Part shown: positions 25,943-34,193 of the stretch, piece by piece
Numbering within the stretch: the first letter of the stretch is position 1
Layout: every line of letters starts with the position of its first letter
From: Bacillota bacterium
GTDB lineage: Bacteria > Bacillota > Clostridia > Christensenellales > UMGS416
Assembly (NCBI GenBank): GCA_023421955.1
Contig: JAEZSE010000005.1
Span: 186,001-250,000, forward strand
Reading direction: 5' to 3'
DNA: 64,000 nt
Notes under the pieces: generated by a model
Seen by the model: only the letters and a program-made list of their open reading frames with translations
Told to the model about the DNA's origin: nothing
The model's database searches: none
Translations under genes and position numbers: made by a program

Positions 25943-26660
25943 TCCGGCGCAGAATGGGGAGCGACCGCTCCGGTTCCGGCATGAGTTGAAATACTTGATC
26001 CGGTATGATGAGAAAGAGCTGCTGTGCTCCCGGTTGAATGGCCTTATGAAACGGGACGGTAACGTAGGACCGAAAGGGTACTACAAGGTGCGCAGTCTGT
26101 ATTTTGATGATGTCTGGAACACTGCATATGAAGACAAACTCATGGGTGTGAGCGACAGGCAAAAGTTTCGCATCCGCGTTTATTCCGATGGAGACAACAC
26201 CATTCGTCTGGAGAGAAAACTCAAGCGTGGTCAGTATGTGGCCAAACAGCAAGCCGAACTGACCCGTGACGAGACTGAGCGGATCCTTGGGGGCGATTAC
26301 AGCTTCTTACTCAAGCGCGATGAACCGTTGTGTGGTATTTTCTATAACGCCTGTGTGACGGAGCTCAACCGCCCCCGGGTGATGGTGGATTATGAGCGAG
26401 AGCCCTATGTGTTTCCGGCTGGTGATGTGCGCATCACCTTTGACACCGATGTGCGTGCAGGACTTTGGGGGTTTGATCTCTTTGACGAAAAGCTTCCGAC
26501 GATCAACACCCTGGATGATGGCTGGCTGATCATGGAGGTGAAATACACCGAGATGATGCCCGATTTGTTGCGTGCTGCGCTTCCCACCCGGTCAGGAGTG
26601 CCTGCGGCTATCTCCAAGTATGTGTTATGCTGCGAAAGGACAATGTTCGCGGCCAGATGA
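25935..26660 (+). CDS. VTC-domain (polyphosphate-polymerase-like) protein
   Basis: A 241-residue cytoplasmic tunnel-fold protein of the VTC family. The basic and acidic tunnel residues are present: FRHELKYLIRYDE, YYKVRSLYFDD, RQKFRIRVYSDGD, IRLERKLKRGQYVAKQ, RPRVMVDYERE and IMEVKYTEMMP. Yeast Vtc4 makes polyphosphate from ATP; bacterial members are found next to CotH and DUF4956 genes and their product is not established. It overlaps the CotH gene by 8 nt and is followed after 35 nt by DUF4956, the usual partner set. Whether it makes polyphosphate or handles another triphosphate is open. Confidence 0.9.
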   Translation: MSDPAQNGERPLRFRHELKYLIRYDEKELLCSRLNGLMKRDGNVGPKGYYKVRSLYFDDVWNTAYEDKLMGVSDRQKFRIRVYSDGDNTIRLERKLKRGQYVAKQQAELTRDETERILGGDYSFLLKRDEPLCGIFYNACVTELNRPRVMVDYEREPYVFPAGDVRITFDTDVRAGLWGFDLFDEKLPTINTLDDGWLIMEVKYTEMMPDLLRAALPTRSGVPAAISKYVLCCERTMFAAR

Positions 26661-26695
26661 CCATGAAAATCGGCAAACCATTTTTGAGGTGAAAT

Positions 26696-27391
26696 ATGAA
26701 CAACCAATCTGCAATCAGCGCCAAAGACATTTTTGAACGCCTCGTAGACGGCAACATCTTCACCGTTACGATGACGTTGGATCAAGTGCTCGCCATTGTG
26801 GTGTCGTTGCTGGCCAGCGTGCTGGCGGGTCTTATCATCTATTTCATTTACAAGAAGTTTTTCCGGGGCGCTGTGTTCAGCCAAACCTTCGCCGTCACAC
26901 TGATTGGCATGACGGTGCTTACCTGCATGATCACGTTGGCTATCAGCACCAACCTGGTGCTTTCTCTGGGCATGGTGGGTGCGCTTAGCATTGTGCGGTA
27001 CCGCACGGCCATTAAAGAGCCGATGGATCTGTTGTTTATGTTTTGGGCCATCGCGGCGGGCATAACAATTGGTGCCTATATGTATGTGCTGGTGGCCGCT
27101 GCTTCCCTGCTCCTGATCCTGATTTTGCTGCTGATGGGCCGTGGCGGCTCTCGGCAGATCTATGTGATGATTGTGCATTACCGCGGCGATGACATCGGCG
27201 ATCAGATCAAGCGAATCCTCAACAAAACACGCCACTCAGTCAAATCCCGCACAATGCGGGGCGATGCCTGCGAAATGGCTGTGGAGGTTTATACCAAGAA
27301 GGGCAACCTTGCTTTCCTGGAGCAGGTGCGCTCCCTGGAAAGCGTGGATGATGTGACGCTGGTGCAATACAATGGGGAATACCATGGATAA
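26696..27391 (+). CDS. DUF4956 membrane protein
   Basis: A 231-residue protein with TTGAGGTG before its ATG. Four membrane helices lie within about residues 25-140, including the conserved SLGMVGALSIVRYRTAIKEP that marks DUF4956. The C-terminal 80 residues form a soluble ferredoxin-like alpha-beta domain (RQIYVMIVHYRGDDIGDQIK). DUF4956 genes accompany VTC-domain genes in many bacteria, and the membrane protein is presumed to work with the VTC protein; the function is unproven. It overlaps the following gene by 8 nt. Confidence 0.9.
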   Translation: MNNQSAISAKDIFERLVDGNIFTVTMTLDQVLAIVVSLLASVLAGLIIYFIYKKFFRGAVFSQTFAVTLIGMTVLTCMITLAISTNLVLSLGMVGALSIVRYRTAIKEPMDLLFMFWAIAAGITIGAYMYVLVAAASLLLILILLLMGRGGSRQIYVMIVHYRGDDIGDQIKRILNKTRHSVKSRTMRGDACEMAVEVYTKKGNLAFLEQVRSLESVDDVTLVQYNGEYHG

Positions 27392-28784
27392 TGCCCGAAA
27401 AAGGAGCTATGCCTGGATTATCCCAGTTGTACTGCTCCTTGTATTCGGCGCAGCAATTTGGTGGGGTATGCACGCAAAGAAAACCGTAGTGCTGATTCCC
27501 GAAGCAATCGATGAGCCGCTCAACAATCCGTTGAGCGGTTTTGCGCCGTGTGCTGATTACGAAGAGATTGTAGGCGACAATCAACTGGTTTATGTGGATG
27601 TGACATGGAGGGAGTTGGAGCCCGCGCGGGGTAATTACGATTTTTCTACCATTGAGCAAGAAAACCATCTGAATGCATGGCGCAGCAAAGGCAAGCATGT
27701 GGTGTTCCGCTTCCTTTGCGATGTGCCCGGTGAAGCGGAGCACATGGACATTCCCGACTGGCTGTATGAAGCCACTGGTAAAGATGGTGACTGGTACGAT
27801 ACGGATTATGGCAAGGGGTATTCCCCGAATTATTCCAACCCTCTCATGATCGAGCTACATGGCAAGGCTATCGAAGCACTGGGAGCATATTTTGGCAGAG
27901 ACGAGTTCTTCAGCTTCATTGAGCTGGGCAGCCTGGGCCACTGGGGGGAATGGCACACGAAGCACGATAGCGGCATTGACCCTCTGCCCAATGAAAACGT
28001 GCGGCAGCAATACATCGAGCCGTATATCAATAGCTTCCCGCATGCAATGTTTCTGATGCGGCGGCCATTCCGGGATGCTGAGGAGAGGGGATTTGGCCTT
28101 TACAATGACATGACCGGCGAACCGGATAGCACCGGTGAGTGGCTGCAATGGATCCAGTCGGGCGGGGTATACAATGAGACAGGGGAGCCGGACACACTGG
28201 TACGAATGGTGGATGCTTGGAAAATTGCTCCGATCGGCGGTGAATTCACAAGTTCACTCACCATGGAGGAGATGCTTCAAGGTAATATTGAGCGGACCGT
28301 GAACATGATCAAGAAATCACACATGACGTTTATTGGGCCCAAAAGCCCTGTGCTGCCGGAGGAACAACTCCTTTATAGCGAAGGAATCCACTCTGTCCTA
28401 TCCGCACTCGGCAGCAGACTCCGTGTGTCCAGAGCTGAGCTAGTCCAGCCACTGTTGACTGAAGGCGATCTGATTGTTCGGCTGGACTGGGTCAACGATG
28501 GCAGCGCACCGTTTTATAGAGACTGGCAGACAGTACTGTGCCTGGTGGACAGCACCGGCAGGGAGGTGTTACGCCAGCCTGTGGATGTGAGACTCAGCGC
28601 CATCACAAACGGCACACCGGTCAAGACGGAAACCGTGATCCCCGTTGGTAACCTTGCCGAGGGGGAGTATATGATCACGTTGGCCATTCTCAGCCCAGAC
28701 ACCGGGTATCCCTCATACACATTCGCGATGGAGGGAAACCGGCCAGATAAGTTGTGTGTGCTGAGCCGATGGGTAAAAAGCTGA
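27384..28784 (+). CDS. Membrane-anchored DUF4832 protein (putative glycoside hydrolase)
   Basis: A 466-residue extracytoplasmic protein with one N-terminal membrane helix (about residues 8-25). Residues about 45-330 look like a TIM barrel: DVTWRELEPARGNYDFSTIE (the 'WxxlEPxxGxYdf' of clan GH-A type barrels), FIELGSLGHWGEWH with a candidate catalytic Glu, MFLMRRPFRD, and MVDAWKIAPIGGEF with a second candidate Glu. A DUF4832 beta domain (about 350-460) ends the protein. It shares the LGxWGEWH and RRP motifs with the riboswitch-controlled protein at 29098. The start at 27384 is chosen for the 8-nt overlap with DUF4956 and the G-rich site before it; an ATG at 27372 is also in frame. The substrate is unproven; Pel itself is an attractive guess. 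Confidence 0.82.
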   Translation: MDNARKRSYAWIIPVVLLLVFGAAIWWGMHAKKTVVLIPEAIDEPLNNPLSGFAPCADYEEIVGDNQLVYVDVTWRELEPARGNYDFSTIEQENHLNAWRSKGKHVVFRFLCDVPGEAEHMDIPDWLYEATGKDGDWYDTDYGKGYSPNYSNPLMIELHGKAIEALGAYFGRDEFFSFIELGSLGHWGEWHTKHDSGIDPLPNENVRQQYIEPYINSFPHAMFLMRRPFRDAEERGFGLYNDMTGEPDSTGEWLQWIQSGGVYNETGEPDTLVRMVDAWKIAPIGGEFTSSLTMEEMLQGNIERTVNMIKKSHMTFIGPKSPVLPEEQLLYSEGIHSVLSALGSRLRVSRAELVQPLLTEGDLIVRLDWVNDGSAPFYRDWQTVLCLVDSTGREVLRQPVDVRLSAITNGTPVKTETVIPVGNLAEGEYMITLAILSPDTGYPSYTFAMEGNRPDKLCVLSRWVKS

Positions 28785-28954
28785 TTATATCAAAAGCAAT
28801 ATGATGCAAACTCCAAGACATTTGTTATCTCTTATGCTTTCTGGGTATCTAGTATCCATACAATAAAAAGATGCTTTATCAAAAAAGCTAATCATGTGAA
28901 AGGGGTGATGCCGAACAAAGAGGAGATCTGTCACAATCAGTCGGATCAGGACAT

Positions 28955-29040
28955 ATCTTGAAAAGGGCAAACAACTCGAAAGGGTTGGACGCAAAGCCAC
29001 GAGTCTAAGGCGAAAGCTATGATCGTCGGGTTGCCAAGAA
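28955..29040 (+). ncRNA. Cyclic di-GMP-I (GEMM) riboswitch aptamer
   Basis: The sequence contains all the core blocks of the class I c-di-GMP riboswitch in order: GGGCAAAC (28965-28972), a hairpin capped by GAAA (28978-28981), GGACGCAAAGCC (28987-28998), CTAAGGC (29005-29011) closed by GAAA and GC, then CGGGTTGCC (29027-29035). GGCAA at 28966-28970 pairs with TTGCC at 29031-29035 to close the fold. It lies 171 nt after the Pel operon and 58 nt before the gene it should control. No clear promoter was seen in 28785-28950, so it may be read from its own weak promoter or from the operon. Confidence 0.95.
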
Positions 29041-29096
29041 GGTTTCGATGAATATAAACATGGAACCTCCTTTGGCGCACACTAAGGAGGTTTTAT
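29036..29096 (+). promoter_or_regulatory. Riboswitch expression platform: terminator/SD hairpin with competing antiterminator
   Basis: AACCTCCTT (29064-29072) pairs perfectly with AAGGAGGTT (29084-29092), followed by TTTTAT. The 3' arm contains the ribosome site AAGGAGG, 7 nt before the ATG, so the hairpin can stop transcription or block translation. AAGAAGGTTTC (29036-29046), at the aptamer's 3' edge, can pair with GGAACCTCCTT (29062-29072) over 10 of 11 positions. This would break the hairpin. Confidence 0.8.
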
Positions 29097-29097
29097 T

Positions 29098-31383
29098 ATG
29101 CCATTCAATCATTGCAAAAGGCGAAGAGTTAATATCGCCGTATGCGTCTTCACCGCAGTCTTGCTTGTAATTGGGCTCATGCCTCTGCAGAAAGCATATG
29201 CCGAAGGTGCGGTCACCACTCTGGACACAATGGAAACCATCACGTTTTCTGAGGACCAGTCGCTGTTCGCAAACCCGGAAAGCGGGTGGTACCGGCCGTA
29301 TGAGACGGACGATATCTGGTCAATTGACAAGCTTCGTTCTCAGGGCATCACGATGATCCTTCTGGAAGCCAACCTGAAGGATTTCAAGACTGGCCCAATC
29401 AGCGATGTAAAACTCAATGAGATCCGCAATGGCTTCAACCTGGCCAGAAAGTATGGCTTGCAGGTGATGTTCCGCGCTGCGTACGACTTTGATGGAGTGC
29501 TAAAACCGGAACCAACCAGTCTCACTGTCATCACCGGCCATATTGCACAACTGAAGAGTATCTTCTACGACAATGAAGATATTCTTTACTGCGTGCAGGC
29601 GGGTTTTCTAGGCCCGTGGGGCGAGTGGCACAACTCATATTACGGAGACCCGCCGTCACTGGAATCCCGCAAGGCGGTGATAAATGCACTCATGGAGGCT
29701 GTGCCGAAGAGCCGGTCGATCCTGGTGCGCCGGCCTATGTTTATCCGCGACATGTATGCGTCCACCGGAAGCACGCTGTCGTTGGCAACCGCCTACTCGC
29801 AATCGGCGCTGGCCCGGACAGGCTACCACGACGATGCGTTGTTGAGCTCCGAAAGCGAGTGCGGCACCTATGTGGACTCGAAATACACCCGTTCAGCTGA
29901 ACTCAATTGGACGGACAACCACGACCTGTATGTGCCGTTTGTGGGAGAAAGCAACAAGTTGTCTTCCTATTCCGATCCGAACAATGCTGTGTATGAGCTT
30001 AATAAGCTGCATGCACAAAGCCTGAACATCGATTACCATCTGGATGTGATCTCCAAATGGAAATCGACCAATTATGGTGCAATGACCACTTATAATTATG
30101 TGACTCAGCGGTTGGGCTACCGTTTTGTCATGCAGGATGCTTCCATCAGCACCAGCCTGATCAAGGGCGGTGCGCTTCACCTGCGGTTCAACATCCGCAA
30201 TGATGGCTTTGCCAATCTGGTTAACGCCAGGAAGTTGGAGGTTGTGCTGAGCAATGGCCAACAGACCTACACCGCGCAAGTGAATGATGACCCCCGTTAT
30301 TGGTTCAATAAAAACGGGGTGATGACCAAAGATTTGTATTTCAGCATCCCGACAAACATTGGCAGCGGGCTGTGGAGCATTTATCTCAATCTCCCAAGCG
30401 CTTCCTCAACGCTAGCATCTAACCCGCTATATTCTGTCCGGCTTGCCAACACTGGCATGTGGGTGCAGGAAAAGGGTTATAACCTGATTAAGAGCGGGCT
30501 GACGATCTCGTCAGGCGCAGCAACCGGAAATGTGACCGGTTTTGAACAAATCACCAGAGAGACTGCCCAATGGCTGTTTGACGCTGTATCCGGTGGAGTA
30601 CAAGCACCTGCGGAAACGCCTGCAGAAACCTCAGCTGCTCCCACAGCTACACCAGCATCAAGCACAACATCACCGGCTGCCACAGTCAGTGCGAGCGCAT
30701 CCCCGTCGCCATCCATGACTGCAGCGCCAACCGCCTTGCCAACGCAGGAGCCAACAGCGACTTCGGTCGAAACGGCCACTGCCACCGAAGCACCCGTGCC
30801 AACACCAACAGTACAGCCTTCAACCGGCTTTGAGTCTGCTGTTGATGGCGTTACCGCCACGGCGGCTAGCTACAACAGTATCAGGGTTTCCTGGAAATCT
30901 CTGAGCGGCGCAGAAAAATATCAGGTTTATCGGGCATCCACCATCAATGGAATCTATTCCTCAATTGCTACTACCACATCGTTGAACTATACAAACAAGT
31001 ATCTGACCACAGGCACGACTTACTATTACAAGGTTCGGGCATATCGCACCATCAATGGAACGAAGCAGTACAGCCCGTTTTCAAGTGTGGTTTATGCCGC
31101 ATCCAAGCCTTCCAAACCTGCGCCTGTAAAGGTAACCAAGGTTTCCTCCACACGCTCCAACGTGAGCTGGGGTGCTGTCGCAGGAGCTACCAGGTATGAG
31201 CTGTGGAGAGCAAACTCCTCCAACGGCACCTATTCTCTGATTGCTATCACCGGATTGACCAACAATATCAACAGTGGGTTGAGCTCCGGGAGAACATACT
31301 ATTACAAGGTGCGGGCTTACCGGACTGTCGGATCGAGAAAAATTTATGGTAGTTTTTCCCAAGTGATTGCCAAACGGCAATAA
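29098..31383 (+). CDS. Secreted DUF4874/DUF4832 protein with two Fn3 domains, under c-di-GMP riboswitch
   Basis: A 761-residue secreted protein. The signal peptide ends at AYA (residue 35). Residues about 50-300 are a DUF4874 barrel-like domain with FLGPWGEWHNSYYGD and LVRRPMFIRDMY, the same motifs as the DUF4832 protein of the operon. Residues about 330-470 are DUF4832. A Thr/Pro/Ala/Ser linker (about 500-580) leads to two fibronectin type III domains (about 582-668 and 673-760) with matching YYYKVRAYRT motifs. No cell-wall anchor or lipobox is seen, so it is probably released. The family is annotated as putative glycoside hydrolase; catalysis is unproven. Location and riboswitch control tie it to c-di-GMP and the Pel polymer. 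The ATG lies 7 nt after the AAGGAGG inside the regulatory hairpin. Confidence 0.9.
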   Translation: MPFNHCKRRRVNIAVCVFTAVLLVIGLMPLQKAYAEGAVTTLDTMETITFSEDQSLFANPESGWYRPYETDDIWSIDKLRSQGITMILLEANLKDFKTGPISDVKLNEIRNGFNLARKYGLQVMFRAAYDFDGVLKPEPTSLTVITGHIAQLKSIFYDNEDILYCVQAGFLGPWGEWHNSYYGDPPSLESRKAVINALMEAVPKSRSILVRRPMFIRDMYASTGSTLSLATAYSQSALARTGYHDDALLSSESECGTYVDSKYTRSAELNWTDNHDLYVPFVGESNKLSSYSDPNNAVYELNKLHAQSLNIDYHLDVISKWKSTNYGAMTTYNYVTQRLGYRFVMQDASISTSLIKGGALHLRFNIRNDGFANLVNARKLEVVLSNGQQTYTAQVNDDPRYWFNKNGVMTKDLYFSIPTNIGSGLWSIYLNLPSASSTLASNPLYSVRLANTGMWVQEKGYNLIKSGLTISSGAATGNVTGFEQITRETAQWLFDAVSGGVQAPAETPAETSAAPTATPASSTTSPAATVSASASPSPSMTAAPTALPTQEPTATSVETATATEAPVPTPTVQPSTGFESAVDGVTATAASYNSIRVSWKSLSGAEKYQVYRASTINGIYSSIATTTSLNYTNKYLTTGTTYYYKVRAYRTINGTKQYSPFSSVVYAASKPSKPAPVKVTKVSSTRSNVSWGAVAGATRYELWRANSSNGTYSLIAITGLTNNINSGLSSGRTYYYKVRAYRTVGSRKIYGSFSQVIAKRQ

Positions 31384-31414
31384 CCAATTGGCGTTTCCTG
31401 TTGCCAAACACAGA

Positions 31415-31452
31415 GCTGGTCAAGGCTAGAATTCATCCTTGACCAGCTTTTC
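31415..31452 (+). terminator. Terminator after the Fn3 protein gene
   Basis: GCTGGTCAAGG (31415-31425) pairs perfectly with CCTTGACCAGC (31437-31447), followed by TTTTCC. The 3' arm lies inside the last codons of the convergent FAD/Rieske gene. Confidence 0.85.
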
Positions 31453-32994
31453 CACTGTGTTGGTGCTCTTTCCTGTGTTAAGACCCCGTATCGCTGGTCC
31501 CTCAATCACGTTCCCGTCCACATCATACCGAGAGCCATGGCAGGGGCAATCCCATGACCTCTCGGCAGTGTTCCAGTTAACCTCGCAGCCAAGATGGGGG
31601 CATGTTGTGTCAACTACATGCAGCTGTCCATCGTCATCCCGGTATGCACCGGCGCGATGGCCGTCAATCTCAAGCACTTTGCCTTCGCCGGGTTGCACAT
31701 CCACCGAGTCTGGCAGAGGGGAGAGCTTGCCGCCCAACAGATTGGCCGCAACATTTGCATTCTCCACAACTGCGTTTTTGATGGATGCAAGAATGTTAGT
31801 GCGGGAAGGATGATACACCTCTTGCCACTCTGAGCGGCCGTGAACGATCAGGTCGCGCAGTACCATCGCAGAAGCCACCGAGTTGGTCATACCCCATTTC
31901 CCATAGCCGGTCGTCACATACAGATTGGGGGTGTCTGAGGAATATCGGCCGGTATAGGGCAGATCGTCCAACGTCATGCAATCCTGTGCCGACCAATGGA
32001 AGGGAATATCCCGCACGTCAAACAACTGCTCTGCAAACCCTGCCAGCGCCCGGTAGTGCTCCAACGTGTCTTCCGATTGGCCGCACTTGTGGTTTTCTCC
32101 CCCTATAAGAATTAATTCTCCCTCATTGGAAGGCTGGGATCGCAGCGACCTTGTTGGATCATCGGCGTTGATATACATGCCGCCTGGGTACTTATCATTG
32201 GCTTGCACTGCCACAATATAGGAACGCTCCACATAGAGCCGCGCAAAATAAAGCGCAGGCTTGTTGAGCACAGGGTAATGGCTGGCAATTACCACCGCAT
32301 CGGCGCGCACCTTCTGGCCGCCTTCCAGTGTAAGTGTGATGTCGGCAGAACCGGCATGCTCCACATCGATTACCTTGCTTTGTTCACAAATGGCTACTCC
32401 ATGCTTTGCGCACCATTTTGCAATCCCCAGAAGGAATTTTCGTGGATGAAATTGTGCCTGGCCATCGAACCGTACACCGGCAAGTGCTGGCACATCAAAA
32501 GGAATCTTTTCGATGAACTCTGCCTTGATACCAAGATCAAGGGCTGTTTTAACCTCCCGGTTGATCTTCTCAATGTTCTCTTCCACCTCTGTGTAAACAA
32601 CCGCTGGTTGTTGCGAAAAATCACATTGGATCTTTAGCTCTGCAGAAATTCTCTCCACCTCAGATATGGCGGCTTGGTTGGCATCGGCATATTGCTTTGC
32701 CTCATCACGGCCAACTTTATCCACAATGTTGTGATAAATCAGGTCATGCTGTGCCGTTAGTTTGGCTGTGGTGTGGCCGGAAGTTCCAAAGCCGATCCGG
32801 TCGGCCTCCAGCAGCATCACCTTTGCACCGGAAAGTGCCAGGTAATACGCTGTCATGATACCCGCCAGACCGCCACCGATGATGGCAACTTCTGTTGTCT
32901 GATCATGCCGCAGTGGAGGATAAGCAGGTTGTTCATCAGGTGTGAGCCAATAGGATTGTGGTTGTTTCTTCAGAAAGCTCATCAAGGAATCCAT
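31426..32994 (-). CDS. FAD-dependent oxidoreductase with C-terminal Rieske domain
   Basis: A 522-residue protein. Residues about 30-390 are a DAO-type FAD oxidoreductase (EVAIIGGGLAGIMTAYYLAL, GFGTSGHTTAKLTAQHDLIY, TGYGKWGMTNSVASAMVLRD). Residues about 440-515 are a Rieske [2Fe-2S] domain with both cluster motifs, CPHLGC and CPCHGS, giving the expected two Cys plus two His. This arrangement is widespread in soil and gut Firmicutes and is annotated only as a FAD-dependent oxidoreductase; the substrate amine is unknown. It stands alone, convergent to the Fn3 gene. GGTGAT precedes the ATG. Confidence 0.92.
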   Translation of the reverse strand: MDSLMSFLKKQPQSYWLTPDEQPAYPPLRHDQTTEVAIIGGGLAGIMTAYYLALSGAKVMLLEADRIGFGTSGHTTAKLTAQHDLIYHNIVDKVGRDEAKQYADANQAAISEVERISAELKIQCDFSQQPAVVYTEVEENIEKINREVKTALDLGIKAEFIEKIPFDVPALAGVRFDGQAQFHPRKFLLGIAKWCAKHGVAICEQSKVIDVEHAGSADITLTLEGGQKVRADAVVIASHYPVLNKPALYFARLYVERSYIVAVQANDKYPGGMYINADDPTRSLRSQPSNEGELILIGGENHKCGQSEDTLEHYRALAGFAEQLFDVRDIPFHWSAQDCMTLDDLPYTGRYSSDTPNLYVTTGYGKWGMTNSVASAMVLRDLIVHGRSEWQEVYHPSRTNILASIKNAVVENANVAANLLGGKLSPLPDSVDVQPGEGKVLEIDGHRAGAYRDDDGQLHVVDTTCPHLGCEVNWNTAERSWDCPCHGSRYDVDGNVIEGPAIRGLNTGKSTNTVEKLVKDEF

Positions 32995-33114
32995 TTTCGA
33001 TCACCGTTTTCTTTGTAGTTTCTGCTCTTTGCATGATCTTATTCCGGAAACCCATATTTTCATTTCTTGCTGAGAATAAAATAAAAGTTAATCTGATCAT
33101 TTAGAGGTCGAAAC

Positions 33115-33143
33115 TTGCATCAATTCACCACAAAAGGTATAAT
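33115..33143 (+). promoter_or_regulatory. Promoter of the glycosyltransferase pair
   Basis: TTGCAT (33115-33120), 17-nt spacer, perfect TATAAT (33138-33143). The GT2 gene starts at 33174. Confidence 0.75.
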
Positions 33144-33173
33144 TTGTGCCTGAGCTCCTATTCCGGAGGAACA

Positions 33174-34193
33174 ATGAGAAAATTGCTATCCCTCGTGGTG
33201 CCGGCCTACAATGAGGAAAAGCTGCTGCAAGGGTCCATAGACGCCATCACCCGTGCGATGGCGGATGCTGGCATCCCCTATGAGCTTGTCATTGTGGATG
33301 ATGGTTCCACAGACGGCACCTGGGAGATCATTGAATCGTGCAGCCGCCGAAGGGAGGCTGTGCGAGGCGTGCGCCTCAGCCGTAATTTCGGCAAGGAAAG
33401 CGCGATCTTCGCTGGGCTCAACCATTCTGTCGGCGACTGTTGCATCGTGATGGATTGTGATCTTCAGCACCCTCCGGCTGTTGCCGTGCGGATGTATAAG
33501 CAATGGCTTCACAATAGTTTTGACATCATTGAGGGCAAGAAGTCCAACCGGGGCAAAGAAACATTGGCTTATAAGCTGAGCGCAGGGTTGTTCTACAAAC
33601 TACTGCGCGCAACCTCCGGCATCAACCTGGAAAACGCCTCCGACTTCAAACTGCTGGATCGCAAGGTTGTGGATATCATCAAGGCAATGCCGGAGAAGCA
33701 GACTTTTTTCAGGGCCATGCCTGGCTGGCTCGGGTTTCAAACCGGAGAGGTTCGTTTCGAGGTACCGGAGCGGGAAGGGGGTCGCACGCGCTGGTCCTTC
33801 CGGGGATTGGTCAAGCTTGCCATTACGGCGATTACCTCCTATTCGGCGATGCCCATGCAGCTTGTCACTGTTTGCGGCGTCGCGTTTTTGGTCTTTGCAT
33901 TAGTTATGGCTATCCAGACTCTTTATATGAAACTCTCGGGCCATGCGGTGGAGGGGTTTACCACAGTCATCATATTGCTTCTGGTTATTGGTTCTGTGAT
34001 CATGTTCAGCTTGGGCGTAATCGGCATCTATCTTGCAAAGATTTATGAAGAAGTAAAGTGCCGGCCCAAGTTTATTGTGAGTGACAAGACCGGATTCCGT
34101 GCGGCAGAAGCTGTGAAGCCGTTGGAGAACATTGTCAAGGTTGATGATGAAAACGCGCTCAGTGGGGAAGGGCGGAGCCAGCTTGGAGCTTAA
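33174..34193 (+). CDS. Family 2 glycosyltransferase (polyprenyl-phosphate glycosyltransferase type)
   Basis: A 339-residue membrane enzyme. The GT-A domain occupies about residues 1-225: LSLVVPAYNEEKLLQGSIDA, DDGSTDGTW, and the metal motif DCDLQHPP. Two membrane helices follow at about 230-255 and 263-290, with a cytoplasmic tail. This is the GtrB/DPM1-like layout, which moves a sugar from a nucleotide donor to a polyprenyl phosphate. The next gene encodes a GT39-type enzyme that would use such a lipid-linked sugar, so the pair probably decorates a surface glycan or protein. GGAGGA sits 5 nt before the ATG at 33174; an upstream frame extension to 33144 is not used. Confidence 0.9.
   Translation: MRKLLSLVVPAYNEEKLLQGSIDAITRAMADAGIPYELVIVDDGSTDGTWEIIESCSRRREAVRGVRLSRNFGKESAIFAGLNHSVGDCCIVMDCDLQHPPAVAVRMYKQWLHNSFDIIEGKKSNRGKETLAYKLSAGLFYKLLRATSGINLENASDFKLLDRKVVDIIKAMPEKQTFFRAMPGWLGFQTGEVRFEVPEREGGRTRWSFRGLVKLAITAITSYSAMPMQLVTVCGVAFLVFALVMAIQTLYMKLSGHAVEGFTTVIILLLVIGSVIMFSLGVIGIYLAKIYEEVKCRPKFIVSDKTGFRAAEAVKPLENIVKVDDENALSGEGRSQLGA

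Noticed and set aside
28908..28961. A 17-codon leader frame running into the c-di-GMP aptamer
   Set aside because: AGGGG is only 2 nt from the ATG, the frame has no feature of a regulatory peptide, and translation would disrupt the aptamer's 5' side.
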